Source: Deltaproteobacteria bacterium
GTDB lineage: Bacteria > Desulfobacterota > Desulfuromonadia > Geobacterales > Geobacteraceae
DNA length: 64,000 nucleotides
Direction of reading: 5' to 3'
Assembly (NCBI GenBank): GCA_009668975.1
Contig: SBEG01000022.1
Span: 1 to 64,000, forward strand
The translations under genes and the position numbers were made by a program. The notes beneath the pieces are model-generated. The model made no database searches. It saw nothing but the letters and a program-made list of their open reading frames with translations, and had not been told where the DNA came from. Shown here piece after piece: positions 35,182 through 44,589 of the stretch; the stretch's first letter is position 1, and each line of letters starts with the position of its first letter.

Positions 35182-38100
35182 ATGACCGACCCGCGTGCCA
35201 AAAAAGTGCTCGCTTCACCCCCTTGGAGAAGGCATATCTCCAAGTCGCTGCTCATTGTCGCACTGCTTGCCTGCTTTCTCTATATCCTGTTCCGGATTCT
35301 GTTGACGACACAATGGGCAAGTGACTATGCCAGCCAGGCCTTGACACGCTACAGCCAGCAGAAGGTTACCGTAGCGAAGTTCACCATGGCCGGTTCGACC
35401 ATCTCCCTGAACGGCATCGTAATTGAAAGTCCTCCCGGCTTTAGCAACAAAAAGATGCTTTCCGCCCGCACAGTAGCCGTCACTCCGGATATCGGCGGCT
35501 TGCTCCGCGGCAAAAGAAGCCTGTCCAAGCTGGAAATTACCGGCCTTGGCATTGTTGCGGAAAAGAATTCCAGCGGCGACTGGAACTTCTCGGAGCTCCT
35601 CAAGCGTCTTACGAAAAAGAAAGAGAAACCCTCGGGAGAGCTTTTTATCCGGCATTTTTCCGTACAGGACTCATCGCTCCAGTTCAACGGCTACAGGCTC
35701 GACAAACTTGGCGTGACCCTTGCCGACTTCTCCACCAAGGGGACCTCATCTTCGAAACTGGTGCTTTCCGGAAAAGATGCCGCAGGGAACCTTCTTCACG
35801 TAACCACACAAGGCCAGCTGGGCAGTAATCCTGCTTTTCATGTCGTGGCTGACGCCCCTGCCGTTTCCCTTGCCCCGCTGCAAAAGCACCTGCGGGGCAC
35901 AGCGCCTCTGCAGCTGAAGAAGGCCCACGGGAAGCTGACTCTTACGGCAGATCTGCGCAACAGGCTCCTCACGGTACGTGCAGCAGCTGCCTTCAAGGAG
36001 CTTGTCCTCACTATTCCCGGAGGGAAGCTGCCGCTCAGCGGCCACCTCGATCTGGAGGCCCGCTACAATTCCCTGCAGGACAGCGCGGAACTCGTCCGTT
36101 CTGACCTCACGATCGATAACGTCATCACACTCAGGGCCAGCGGATCGATGCAACAGGTAAGCAAAGACCTTCCCTATACCTTGAAGATAACTCCTGACAG
36201 GGTCGACCTCGGCACACTTTCAGCGCTGCTTCCGGCAGAAAATTGGCGAGGTGTAACACTGTCCGGAGAAATGTCCTCACGCGGCTTCCAGTTGACCGGA
36301 AATCCTACCAAAGGAATAACCGCGGCCTCCGGTGAACTGGCTCTCAGAAGTGTCACCCTGAAAAAGTCGCAACAGTTGATCCTTGCCGGTGGAGCCGCCG
36401 ATTTTTCCCTGAAAAAATTGGCGGAAGACTGGCAGGTTACCGGCAAAGCATTTTCCGAAGGCCGGCACGACAGTGCCCTGGTCAAAGCCATTTCTCTCCC
36501 GTTCAGCGCGCGTTTCAGCCCGCGCTTCAAGCCGACAGATGTTGCTGTGCCAACCTTCACAGCGGTGCTTAGCGGCATTCCGGTCACCGGCTCCTTTCAG
36601 TACCGGGACACCGCGGCTGTACCCTTTACCTTCGGCTGTTCCGCGGACAAGGTTCCACTTACCACCATGAACGGCTTCATGGCACAGCAGCCGGGCGCGA
36701 CACGCATGACCTCCGGGACAGTGACTGCCAGAGCAAAACTCTCCGGTTTCTCTCCTCGAAAATTCCGTGGTACGGTAACGCTGGACCTGAACTCAGCCGC
36801 GGCCGAATCTGACAAAAAGAAGATTTTTCTCAAGAAAGGGCTGATTCTCACAACCGTTCAAAAAGACACTGGCACCTATTCTGTTGCCGGTTCGCTGAAA
36901 GTGTCCGGTGGGACGTTCGCCAAGAAACCCTTCGAAGCCGGCGCCGGATTCTCCCTGGATACCCGGGAGGCGATAATTCGCAATCTTGTGCTCGGCTATG
37001 GCCCCAGTCGCTTCAGAGCAAATCGGATAAACGCACGAATTCCCAAAAAAAACGAGTCTACAGGTCAGACCGCTCTCGTGGCCACGATTTCCGGAGCAGA
37101 GCTCAAAAGCGGTGATCTGGCCGTGTCCGGTATGGCAGCGCGCATCGACCTTCAGTACTCCACCGTTAATCAAAAGCAGTTCCTTTACGGCAAATCAGAC
37201 CTGACCATTGCCTCTCTGACTTTTCGGAACCAGGCCTTGGCGTCAGGGACCATTCACCTCGCCGCCAACGGGTCTCATGCCCAGGCGGACGTCAAGGGGC
37301 TCTCTCTCGGGGGAACACTTTCCGGACGCGTCAACGCGGAAATTTTTTCCAAGGCCAGGAAAATCTCTTTCACAGCCAGTCTCCTGAAGCAGCAACTTGA
37401 ACTCCTTGGAGGTTTACTCCCCAAGAAGTTTGCAGCGCACATCGCGACCGGGACGGCAGACGCCCAACTGAATGGTACGTATTTGCACAAGAGCGGGGTC
37501 AGGGGCACTCTTACGGTAAACGGGCACGATATTACATTGAAAAACTCCACGGGAAAAACACTGGTTTCAGGAATTGCCGCCTCGCTCAATTCGACGCTCG
37601 ACGGCCGGAGGCTGAAGGTGCAAAAAGCAATCCTGAGCCAGGCCCAGGGACCGTCTCTGCGGATTGAAGGCGCAGTGGAGAATTTTGCCTCTGCAGGCAG
37701 ATCAGGTACCCTCTCCCTGGCCATGCCGTCCACCCCGATCAATTCACTTCTGGATGCCTTTGCCAACGCGCTGCCCCGAAATCTTCAGGAAGCCTCCTGC
37801 GAAGGGAACGGCACGTTTGCAGGCTCTATCGAACTGCGGGGAGCCAACACCCGCATCAGCGGCAACCTCGCCCTGGAATCGGCCACGCTGGAGATCCCCT
37901 CCCAGAAAATTTCCGTTGCCGGAATTGCCGGAAACATCCCCTTTGCCCTGGAATTCCCCGGTAAACATACCGAACCGGAGCACCCGCAACTCAGATACAG
38001 CAGAGCTAACTATACCCGACTGCTGAAAGAGCAGAGCGGAAATCCCGGGACCGGAGAACGCTTATCGATCAGCTCACTCCGCTTCGGCGCGTTTGAGACC

Positions 38101-38721
38101 GGAGCGCTGTCACTCTTTATCACTGCGGCCAATGGTCTGACAAGGTTTTCGCCCATTGAAGTGAAGCTGTACGACGGCAGGCTCCTGGGCAGCGGTTATC
38201 TGAGTTTGAACGGCACTCCGAAATATGGCGTCGACATTCTTCTCAACGACATCAGCCTTAAAGAATTTTGCAACTCTTTTCCTGCGATAAAAGGCTATAT
38301 CACCGGAAGGGTTGACGGCATTTTAAGTCTGAAAAACGAACAAAGCGGCCTGAAAGAACTGATCGGCTATGTGAATCTCTGGACCCGCAGCGGCAGGGGT
38401 GAGGAAATGCTGGTCAGCAAGGAATTCCTCCAGAAACTGGCCGGAAAGAAGCTGCGCGGTTTCTTTTTCCAGAATGACCGCTCCTACGATAACGGAGAAA
38501 TAATCGCGTACCTCCAGCGCAACTATCTCACCTTCGAGAAGCTGGACATATCGCACACGAACTTCCTGGGCATGAAAGATCTGAGTGTTTCCGTAGCACC
38601 GATCCAGAACCGGATCGCCCTTGACCACCTTCTCGCCTCAATCCGTGACGCGGCTGCCCGGGGCAAAGGGAACGGACAAGAAACCGCACCGATCCAAACT
38701 GATCTGAAATGGCTTGAATAA
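35182..38721 (+). CDS. AsmA/YdbH-like inner-membrane-anchored envelope protein
   Basis: 1179 residues from the ATG at 35182. One N-terminal membrane helix (SLLIVALLACFLYILFRIL) is followed by an AsmA-type N-domain (VTVAKFTMAGSTISLNGIVI, KLEITGLGIVAEKNSSGDWN). A long periplasmic beta-rich region follows, ending in an AsmA-like C-domain (VKLYDGRLLGSGYLSLNG, GYITGRVDGILSLKN). AsmA/TamB/YhdP/YdbH proteins form hydrophobic grooves that carry phospholipid between membranes. The next gene encodes a DUF1318 (YdbL-type) lipoprotein, which points to the YdbH branch. YdbH itself is shorter, about 880 residues. Confidence 0.8.
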   Translation: MTDPRAKKVLASPPWRRHISKSLLIVALLACFLYILFRILLTTQWASDYASQALTRYSQQKVTVAKFTMAGSTISLNGIVIESPPGFSNKKMLSARTVAVTPDIGGLLRGKRSLSKLEITGLGIVAEKNSSGDWNFSELLKRLTKKKEKPSGELFIRHFSVQDSSLQFNGYRLDKLGVTLADFSTKGTSSSKLVLSGKDAAGNLLHVTTQGQLGSNPAFHVVADAPAVSLAPLQKHLRGTAPLQLKKAHGKLTLTADLRNRLLTVRAAAAFKELVLTIPGGKLPLSGHLDLEARYNSLQDSAELVRSDLTIDNVITLRASGSMQQVSKDLPYTLKITPDRVDLGTLSALLPAENWRGVTLSGEMSSRGFQLTGNPTKGITAASGELALRSVTLKKSQQLILAGGAADFSLKKLAEDWQVTGKAFSEGRHDSALVKAISLPFSARFSPRFKPTDVAVPTFTAVLSGIPVTGSFQYRDTAAVPFTFGCSADKVPLTTMNGFMAQQPGATRMTSGTVTARAKLSGFSPRKFRGTVTLDLNSAAAESDKKKIFLKKGLILTTVQKDTGTYSVAGSLKVSGGTFAKKPFEAGAGFSLDTREAIIRNLVLGYGPSRFRANRINARIPKKNESTGQTALVATISGAELKSGDLAVSGMAARIDLQYSTVNQKQFLYGKSDLTIASLTFRNQALASGTIHLAANGSHAQADVKGLSLGGTLSGRVNAEIFSKARKISFTASLLKQQLELLGGLLPKKFAAHIATGTADAQLNGTYLHKSGVRGTLTVNGHDITLKNSTGKTLVSGIAASLNSTLDGRRLKVQKAILSQAQGPSLRIEGAVENFASAGRSGTLSLAMPSTPINSLLDAFANALPRNLQEASCEGNGTFAGSIELRGANTRISGNLALESATLEIPSQKISVAGIAGNIPFALEFPGKHTEPEHPQLRYSRANYTRLLKEQSGNPGTGERLSISSLRFGAFETGALSLFITAANGLTRFSPIEVKLYDGRLLGSGYLSLNGTPKYGVDILLNDISLKEFCNSFPAIKGYITGRVDGILSLKNEQSGLKELIGYVNLWTRSGRGEEMLVSKEFLQKLAGKKLRGFFFQNDRSYDNGEIIAYLQRNYLTFEKLDISHTNFLGMKDLSVSVAPIQNRIALDHLLASIRDAAARGKGNGQETAPIQTDLKWLE

Positions 38722-38860
38722 GGGGAACGGGACCGACTCCGCCACCTGCCCGTACTTCCCGGAAGGCAACCTGGGCAGAATCCGATCTTTTTCGCAGCTT
38801 TGTTTCCCTTCCCGGCTGTGGTATATTTCGATGTAGAGTCAATGAAAAATGGAGGTTGTC

Positions 38861-39499
38861 ATGAAAAAAATTCTCACCCGCTGGATCATTGCTGCAGCAA
38901 CGGGACTTCTGGCCGCATGCGCGTTTATCACGGTCAATGTCTATTTCCCGGAGAAAGACGTAAAACAGGCCTACCAATCCCTGGATGAAATGCTCCTGAA
39001 GCAGGAACCGAAAGAAGAGAAGCAACCTTTGCCCGAGCAACAGAAGCCGGCCGAAAAACCGCTCAGCTTCCTTCACCCGATCAGTTTTACCAGCGAGGCA
39101 TGGGCTCAGGACGACCTGGGAAGCAAACTGGCGGCGGAACTTGCCGGGATCCCGGAAGTGCAGCAGGCATACGAAGAGATGCGTGCCCGGCTTCCGCAGT
39201 TGAATGCACTGCGTGACAGCGGGGCGATCGGCGAAGCATCCGACGGACGCGTCGTTGTTCGCGATCAGTCGAAAGCGGCAAGTGCCCAGGCAGTCGTTCA
39301 GGGGGAAAACACTAACCGCAAAACCGTTATTATCAACATGGCAAAAGCAATTCTGCGTGTAAATAAACAGCCGGAAACAAAAGATGCCCTGAGTCAGGTA
39401 CTGTCAAAGGCAGCAGCAACCTATGCTGACACCAAGCGTGATGAGGCAAAAGCCGGCTGGTGGATTCAACTGGCCAACGGACGCTGGGTTCAGAAATAG
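38861..39499 (+). CDS. DUF1318 (YdbL-type) lipoprotein
   Basis: 212 residues. GGAGG precedes the ATG. The lipobox is LLAAC (Cys20), so the mature protein should be membrane-anchored. The N-terminal segment after the Cys (AFITVNVYFPEKDVKQA) resembles the short lipoprotein YnbE. A Glu/Lys/Pro-rich linker leads to the DUF1318 domain (EEMRARLPQLNALRDSGAIGE, VVQGENTNRK, GWWIQLANGRWVQK). In E. coli YdbH, YnbE and YdbL are three proteins in one operon; here the last two look fused. A terminator follows. Confidence 0.85.
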   Translation: MKKILTRWIIAAATGLLAACAFITVNVYFPEKDVKQAYQSLDEMLLKQEPKEEKQPLPEQQKPAEKPLSFLHPISFTSEAWAQDDLGSKLAAELAGIPEVQQAYEEMRARLPQLNALRDSGAIGEASDGRVVVRDQSKAASAQAVVQGENTNRKTVIINMAKAILRVNKQPETKDALSQVLSKAAATYADTKRDEAKAGWWIQLANGRWVQK

Positions 39500-39515
39500 C
39501 ACACGAACCGGAGAA

Positions 39516-39553
39516 AAAGAGCGAGGCCCCTATTGAGACCTCGCTCTTTTTTT
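39516..39553 (+). terminator. Intrinsic terminator after the DUF1318 gene
   Basis: AAGAGCGAGG and CCTCGCTCTT form a 10-bp stem around a 14-base loop and run into TTTTTTT. It lies 17 bases after the stop. Confidence 0.93.
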
Positions 39554-39595
39554 ATTCACCATCCTGGCTAACGGAACAATGGTATTTCCACTGCG

Positions 39596-40237
39596 CTAAA
39601 ATTTGATCTTTCGCCAGATCTCGATGACCTTGCCGAAAATCCGGGTGTCTTTCTCCAATCGAAACGGACGGTAGAGGGGATTGTCGGGTGAAAGCAGGAC
39701 ATCATTGTCCTTTATCCGATATCTCCGCAGGATTGTCTCGCCCCACAGATTGTTCAACAGTACGATATCTCCATTGGCAAAATCCTGATGTTCGGTAAAA
39801 ATGACAATGTCACCGTCATGAACCGTCGGCGCCATAAAATTCCCGTAAAAGAAAAAGGCATAGCACCCTTCGGGAATTCCGGGAAGGGAAATGCGATCAT
39901 AAATATCCTGATCTCCGATTCCGTCCGGAAATTCCGGCGGCACCCTCTTCAGAAGCGGTATCGTTGAAGCAACGAACTTTTCCATCTGCTCCCGGGGGAA
40001 GACTTTCCGGGAAATCTCTCCTACACCGGTAAAGAGCCACTCCTCATTTATCTCATAGAGATGACACAGGGCTATTAAAAGAGTTTCGGATGGAAGCTTG
40101 CGGCCCCGCTCGACATCACTGAGAAAACCTTGGACAATACCGAGCGAAGAGGCAAAGGCCTTTTGCGTCAGTCCTCGGGAAAGACGAATCTCTTTGATCC
40201 GCCCACCTATCTCTGCGTGATTTTTTTTGCTTGACAT
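39596..40237 (-). CDS. XRE-type repressor with degenerate S24 peptidase domain
   Basis: 213 residues. The HTH at residues 12-66 is RIKEIRLSRGLTQKAFASSL...GFLSDVERGRKLPS. The C-terminal half is a LexA/CI-like S24 domain: YGNFMAPTVHDGDIVIF, FANGDIVLLNN, ETILRRYRI, LLSPDNPLYRPF. The nucleophile position is Phe134 (GNFM instead of GDSM) and the general base is Arg171 instead of Lys; their spacing of 37 equals that of LexA Ser119/Lys156. Self-cleavage is therefore not expected. It may be a stable repressor or a sensor that uses the fold only for dimerisation. It is divergent from a GGDEF gene. Confidence 0.85.
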   Translation of the reverse strand: MSSKKNHAEIGGRIKEIRLSRGLTQKAFASSLGIVQGFLSDVERGRKLPSETLLIALCHLYEINEEWLFTGVGEISRKVFPREQMEKFVASTIPLLKRVPPEFPDGIGDQDIYDRISLPGIPEGCYAFFFYGNFMAPTVHDGDIVIFTEHQDFANGDIVLLNNLWGETILRRYRIKDNDVLLSPDNPLYRPFRLEKDTRIFGKVIEIWRKIKF

Positions 40238-40352
40238 ATTATTTCCTTGAGATAAAATACCAGCACTTTATCGCCTTTCCCCAACGGGCCCGCCAGCCCT
40301 TTCTTCAGGTAAGCACGACTACGGAGGTTCGGGTAGCCGAGGCACTTTGACA

Positions 40353-41705
40353 ATGAAAATTCGGGATATCGAAAGAACCGCTCTTTTCAAAAAACTTGTA
40401 CGGCATCTCGGCTGCTATCAGGGAGACCCGACGAGTCAGGATCTGGAAAAGATGGCGGAAAACCGGGGACGCATGCTCCTGGTTATCAGGACGAGATGGA
40501 TCCTACTCCTCATGCTGAGCGCCTACGGACTCTATGCGGGAAGCCTGTTTTTCTTCTCCCGCCCCGGCAGCCCACACGCAACCATCCAGCTGGCCATGCC
40601 GGCCGGCATCCTCCTGGCCGCGGCCAGCTTCAATCTTTTCTACCAGCTGTTTTACCGAGAACTGAGTCACCTTACCCTGTCTAACCATCTCCAGATTTTA
40701 CTGGACATACTGGTTACAACTTCCTTGATCCACTATGGCGGCGGCATTTCCAGCCCAGCCTGGGCCATCTACCCATTCCTCGCCATCGAAGCGGCCCTGC
40801 TCCTGGAGCGCAAGCGAGACACCTGGCTTTTCTGCATGGCAACGATCCTGGCATTTGGCATTCTTCTCGTAGCCGAAACCAGTGAGAATTTCAGTCCGGC
40901 AGGTTTCTCACCATCCACGGCAGGCCTGAGCCAAGGGCCAATCTATTCGCTGCTCCTTTGGACATGGACCGCATTCATGACAACCGCAATGACCATCATC
41001 GCCTCACAGATGATCGGGGCAAACCGCAGGAAAGAACTTACCCTGAAACAGCTGGTTGTAAAAGATCAGACAACCAAATTATACAACAGAAGCTATTTTT
41101 TCAAGGAGCTGAACAGCGAAATCCAGCGGTCTATTCGCTACAATCACGTCTTTTCGATCATCTTTCTCGACATTGACCACTTCAAGGAGTTCAACGACGC
41201 TTATGGACACCTGGAGGGAGACAGGGCACTCAAGGAACTGGCCGGCATCCTGCGCAAAAACATCCGCCGCAGCGAAACAAATCCATCCTACGATATTGAT
41301 GTTCCCTGCCGTTATGGCGGGGAAGAATTCGGCGTCATCCTCCCGGAAACGCCGATCAATTGCAGCGCAGACGGAACCTGCATAGAAAACGAAATGCATG
41401 CCGTCGCTTTTGCCGAACGGATCCGTCAGGAAATCGAATCCTTACGAATCCAGGGCAGAAAAATTACGGTAAGTATCGGCATCGCCTCATTCCCTGACCA
41501 CGGAAACACACCCGACGAATTGGTCAAAGCCGCGGATGATGCCCTTTACCTGGCCAAGAGCTCCGGGAAAAACCGCATTTTCATTGCCGAGGGAAAGGTG
41601 GAACCTCAAAACGGAATATCGTCATCCGGATTGAATACCGGCTCTTCGTACCCCTGGGAAGCGCCAAACCCGGAATCATCGGAACTTTTTGCCGACGAAC
41701 CCTGA
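40353..41705 (+). CDS. Membrane diguanylate cyclase (GGDEF)
   Basis: 450 residues. Five or six N-terminal membrane helices (residues 44-215) form an undefined sensor region. The GGDEF domain begins [12 protein letters not shown] and has [16 protein letters not shown] and [13 protein letters not shown], so it should make cyclic di-GMP. The product-inhibition site RxxD before the motif is replaced by YDID, so feedback inhibition is not expected. The last 33 residues are Ser/Pro/Gly-rich and are encoded antisense to the 3' end of ssb (100-base overlap). Confidence 0.9.
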   Translation: MKIRDIERTALFKKLVRHLGCYQGDPTSQDLEKMAENRGRMLLVIRTRWILLLMLSAYGLYAGSLFFFSRPGSPHATIQLAMPAGILLAAASFNLFYQLFYRELSHLTLSNHLQILLDILVTTSLIHYGGGISSPAWAIYPFLAIEAALLLERKRDTWLFCMATILAFGILLVAETSENFSPAGFSPSTAGLSQGPIYSLLLWTWTAFMTTAMTIIASQMIGANRRKELTLKQLVVKDQTTKLYNRSYFFKELNSEIQRSIRYNHVFSIIFLDIDHFKEFNDAYGHLEGDRALKELAGILRKNIRRSETNPSYDIDVPCRYGGEEFGVILPETPINCSADGTCIENEMHAVAFAERIRQEIESLRIQGRKITVSIGIASFPDHGNTPDELVKAADDALYLAKSSGKNRIFIAEGKVEPQNGISSSGLNTGSSYPWEAPNPESSELFADEP

Positions 41706-42052
41706 CGACCGCCGCCTTCACCTTTGCCACCAAGCATCTGCATTTTGTCCGCCACGACTTCCGTCGTGTAGCGGTCCCGGCCATCCCGATCCTGCCACTT
41801 GCGGGTTTGCAGACGGCCCTCGATATAGACGGTTTTGCCCTTGGCCAGATACTCACCGGCAATCTCCGCGAGCCGCCCCCACAAGGTGACGTTATGCCAC
41901 TCTGTCTTGTCTTCCCATTCACCACTGCGATTCTTGAAACGCTCACTCGTCGCAAGAGAGAAACTTGCCACCGCGGTTCCCGAGGTGGTGTAGCGAACCT
42001 CCGGGTCCTTACCGAGATTTCCGATCAACATAACCTTATTAAGACTTGCCAT
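41606..42052 (-). CDS. ssb: Single-stranded DNA-binding protein
   Basis: 148 residues. The OB fold starts [20 protein letters not shown], followed by [22 protein letters not shown] and [13 protein letters not shown] Gly/Ser-rich linker leads to the acidic tip DDDIPF, which recruits replication and repair partners. The 3' 100 bases overlap the convergent diguanylate cyclase gene, so the acidic tail is the part under double coding constraint. A GAGCGGC motif lies upstream. Confidence 0.96.
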   Translation of the reverse strand: MASLNKVMLIGNLGKDPEVRYTTSGTAVASFSLATSERFKNRSGEWEDKTEWHNVTLWGRLAEIAGEYLAKGKTVYIEGRLQTRKWQDRDGRDRYTTEVVADKMQMLGGKGEGGGRQGSSAKSSDDSGFGASQGYEEPVFNPDDDIPF

Positions 42053-42142
42053 TTAGCCGCTCCTTATATTGTTTCAGCGCACCGTACTGAAGTGTCGGTG
42101 CAGTACTATCTTTACTTGAGTTTGGAACGGTCGAATAGTACA

Positions 42143-42331
42143 TCAAGAATCGCTTCCAGGTAAAGTAATTGTTACCAATTTAAAAAAATGCCCGATAAAG
42201 CCGCCAATTCTCTTTCCAGCTTTCGCCATAAGGGGATCAGCGTGAATCCATGCTTTGACATTTATAACGTCATTGGCTATTTTCTCAGGTAAACTCTCGG
42301 CAAAACTGAGTATCTGTTTCTCGTGGCCCAT
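42143..42331 (-). CDS. Possible small protein (62 aa)
   Basis: The frame encodes MGHEKQILSFAESLPEKIAN..., with a helical N-half and an aromatic-basic C-half (GFIGHFFKLVTITLPG). It is the only candidate in the 365-base gap between ssb and the secreted protein gene. No Shine-Dalgarno is visible before the ATG, and I recognise no family, so this is weak. The rest of the gap shows only a short GCACCGTACTGAAGTGTCGGTGC hairpin near the ssb start. Confidence 0.25.
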   Translation of the reverse strand: MGHEKQILSFAESLPEKIANDVINVKAWIHADPLMAKAGKRIGGFIGHFFKLVTITLPGSDS

Positions 42332-42417
42332 TTATCAGACACAATTCAAGACCGCCAGCTTTTACCAGAGAAGCCACCACCCAGTGAAAAGCCGGTCCCT
42401 GCAGGAGAACCCTTAAT

Positions 42418-43191
42418 ATGAAAACTGCATTACCACTACAAGTACTTATGGCGTTGCTTCTGCTCCTTGCCGCACCTTGTTTCGGCACTGAACTGCCCCG
42501 GTCCTTTGCCGCAAAAGAAGGCTTTACCCTGCATCTGCCCAGTGACTGGAAGCCGATTCCAAATGAGATTCTCGACAAGTATTCCCAGGCAATCGCCAAA
42601 ATGGCTCCGCAGGCCGAAAAACAGGTGTATGACTACGGGTTCCAGCGTAGCGATGCGCCGAAGTGGTTCGCCTATCCCTATATCCTGGTACAGGTCAAGC
42701 GTTCCGGCCGGATTCCGGAAGAGCAGCTTAAGGCTCTCAAACGGATCGAAAAGGCCATGGACGAAAGTTTTTCGAAAACCACGGACTCCCTGTCCGCCAT
42801 CACTTCCAACGCCTCACTCGGCGAGCCGGTCTACGATCCCGCCTCTCACATTCTCTGGACCCGGATTGCCATTGATATCAAAAACACCGGGACAGTGCGG
42901 GGAATAATCGGCACGATTCTTACCGGCGAGGGCTTCGTCCAGATTGCCTGCTACGCAAAGAATGATGACTTCGAAACCTACCTGTCGATTTTCGAGTCTG
43001 TCATCGCGACAACGGAACTCAGGGCTGACCTGAAGTATGGGAGCGGGCCTTTGTCAGATAAAACGGCGGCGGAGGAAGCCGAACAGGGACCCATTCCCTG
43101 GAAGGGCATGACAGTTGTCGTGATCGGGATATTGCTGGTATTCCTGGTCTGGAAAATCCGAAAAAAAGGCGGCGGCGCAGGCTCTCAATAG
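42418..43191 (+). CDS. Secreted protein with C-terminal membrane anchor, unknown function
   Basis: 257 residues. A signal peptide (MKTALPLQVLMALLLLLAAPCFG) is followed by a soluble domain, KEGFTLHLPSDWKPIPNEIL..., in the style of PsbP or DUF1795-like proteins that begin with 'F..P..W'. One membrane helix (GMTVVVIGILLVFLVWKIRKK) lies near the C-terminus with a basic end. GGAG precedes the ATG. I do not recognise the family with confidence. Confidence 0.75.
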   Translation: MKTALPLQVLMALLLLLAAPCFGTELPRSFAAKEGFTLHLPSDWKPIPNEILDKYSQAIAKMAPQAEKQVYDYGFQRSDAPKWFAYPYILVQVKRSGRIPEEQLKALKRIEKAMDESFSKTTDSLSAITSNASLGEPVYDPASHILWTRIAIDIKNTGTVRGIIGTILTGEGFVQIACYAKNDDFETYLSIFESVIATTELRADLKYGSGPLSDKTAAEEAEQGPIPWKGMTVVVIGILLVFLVWKIRKKGGGAGSQ

Positions 43192-43216
43192 CCGCGTGTC
43201 ATTGGAGAGGAGATCT

Positions 43217-43267
43217 GGGGCCGCACGGGAGTCCCTGCCAGCAGGAAGGTTCCGAGCGGCCCTTTTT
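43217..43267 (+). terminator. Probable intrinsic terminator
   Basis: GGGCCGC and GCGGCCC pair across a 31-base loop that can itself fold, and TTTTT follows. It lies between the convergent secreted-protein and nucleoside-transporter genes. Confidence 0.6.
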
Positions 43268-43271
43268 CGTT

Positions 43272-44576
43272 TCAGAAGAGCAATGCATTGCCGGTATAGA
43301 AGGTTCCGGCGACACAGGCGGTCATGAGGCAGGCAAGAGTCGCCGCGACCAGGGATCTCAAGGCGACGCCCGAGAGGTCGCTGGTACGACCGGGAGCAAG
43401 GGCCGCAACCCCACCGACGAAAATGGCCATGGACGCCACGTGGGCAAAACCGCACAGGGCATAGGCGGCGATCACGGCCGAGCGGGGATGAATGATCTGT
43501 TTGGCGGCCAGCGCCGCGGACAGGTCCTGGTAGGATACAACCTCAGTGAGCACGATCCGCTCGCCGATCAACCGGGCAATCAGGCCCGCATCCTCGGGCG
43601 GAATCCCGAGCGCCAGGGTAAAGGGATAGAAAACCAGACCAAGGATATCGCGGAAGGTACAGGGAAGCGTCGTTCCGAGCAGAGCATTCAGATAACCGCC
43701 GGCCCCGGAAAGCAGCAGATCGGCAAGTGCAACGAGCCCGAGAACCGCCAGGAGAAGGCCGGAAATCCCGACGATGACCCTGATGCCGGTGTTGGAGGCG
43801 TTGATAATTGCCTCAAAGAGCGAGCTTTCCCGCTCCACTTCCGGAGTTACTGCCAGGCCGAATGTCTCTGGCTGGCCTGTTTCAGGAACGAGGAATTTCG
43901 AAAGCACCAAGGCTGCAGGAGCCGACAGTATTGATGCGGACATGAGATGGCCGGCGATGGTCGGAAACTGGGGCTTCAGGGTGAAGACATAGAGAGCCAT
44001 AACGTTGGAGGAGACCGTTGCCATGCCGACAGTGAGGATGGTGCACAACTCCGAGCGTGTCATGGTGGCAAGAAATGGTCGAACCGTCAGAGCAGACTCC
44101 ACACCGGCGAAAATGTTGCTCGCTGCCACCAGTGATTCGGCTCCCGACACCCCCATGAACCGGCTGAAGAAACGGGCAAATACCCGGATGATCCGTTGCA
44201 TGATGCCATAGTAGTAGAGGATTGCCATCAGCGCGGAAAAAAAGACGATGGTGGGAAAGGCCTGAAAGGCAAGAATAAATCCGAGGGAGGTTTCCCCGGC
44301 CACTCCAGTTGTCCCGGGCGGCAGAGCAAGGCGGCCGAAGAGGAAGCGCGATCCTGCGGTCGCAGCATCAAGCAGCGTAACAATGGCGTCGTTTGCCACA
44401 AGAAACAGGGAGGTACCCGCGGGAAAGAGAAAGATGAAGGCAGCAAAGATCAGTTGGATCCCCACCCCCCAGCCCAGCAGCCGCCACTTGACGCTCCGCC
44501 GGTCAACGGAAAGCAGCCAGGCAAACCCCGCCAGCAGGAAGATGCCGCAGAAACTGATCAGGTTGTAGACATCCAT
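43272..44576 (-). CDS. NupC family concentrative nucleoside transporter
   Basis: 434 residues from the ATG at 44576. Hydrophobic throughout, with about ten membrane segments. Family motifs: SRFMGVSGAESLVAASNIFAG and ESALTVRPFLATMTRSEL (re-entrant core), GERIVLTEVVSYQDLS, and SAVIAAYALCGFAHVASMAI. Members import nucleosides with Na+ or H+. It lies 13 bases after the rlpA gene on the same strand, so it may share a transcript. Confidence 0.92.
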   Translation of the reverse strand: MDVYNLISFCGIFLLAGFAWLLSVDRRSVKWRLLGWGVGIQLIFAAFIFLFPAGTSLFLVANDAIVTLLDAATAGSRFLFGRLALPPGTTGVAGETSLGFILAFQAFPTIVFFSALMAILYYYGIMQRIIRVFARFFSRFMGVSGAESLVAASNIFAGVESALTVRPFLATMTRSELCTILTVGMATVSSNVMALYVFTLKPQFPTIAGHLMSASILSAPAALVLSKFLVPETGQPETFGLAVTPEVERESSLFEAIINASNTGIRVIVGISGLLLAVLGLVALADLLLSGAGGYLNALLGTTLPCTFRDILGLVFYPFTLALGIPPEDAGLIARLIGERIVLTEVVSYQDLSAALAAKQIIHPRSAVIAAYALCGFAHVASMAIFVGGVAALAPGRTSDLSGVALRSLVAATLACLMTACVAGTFYTGNALLF

Positions 44577-44589
44577 GCATGATTCCTGG

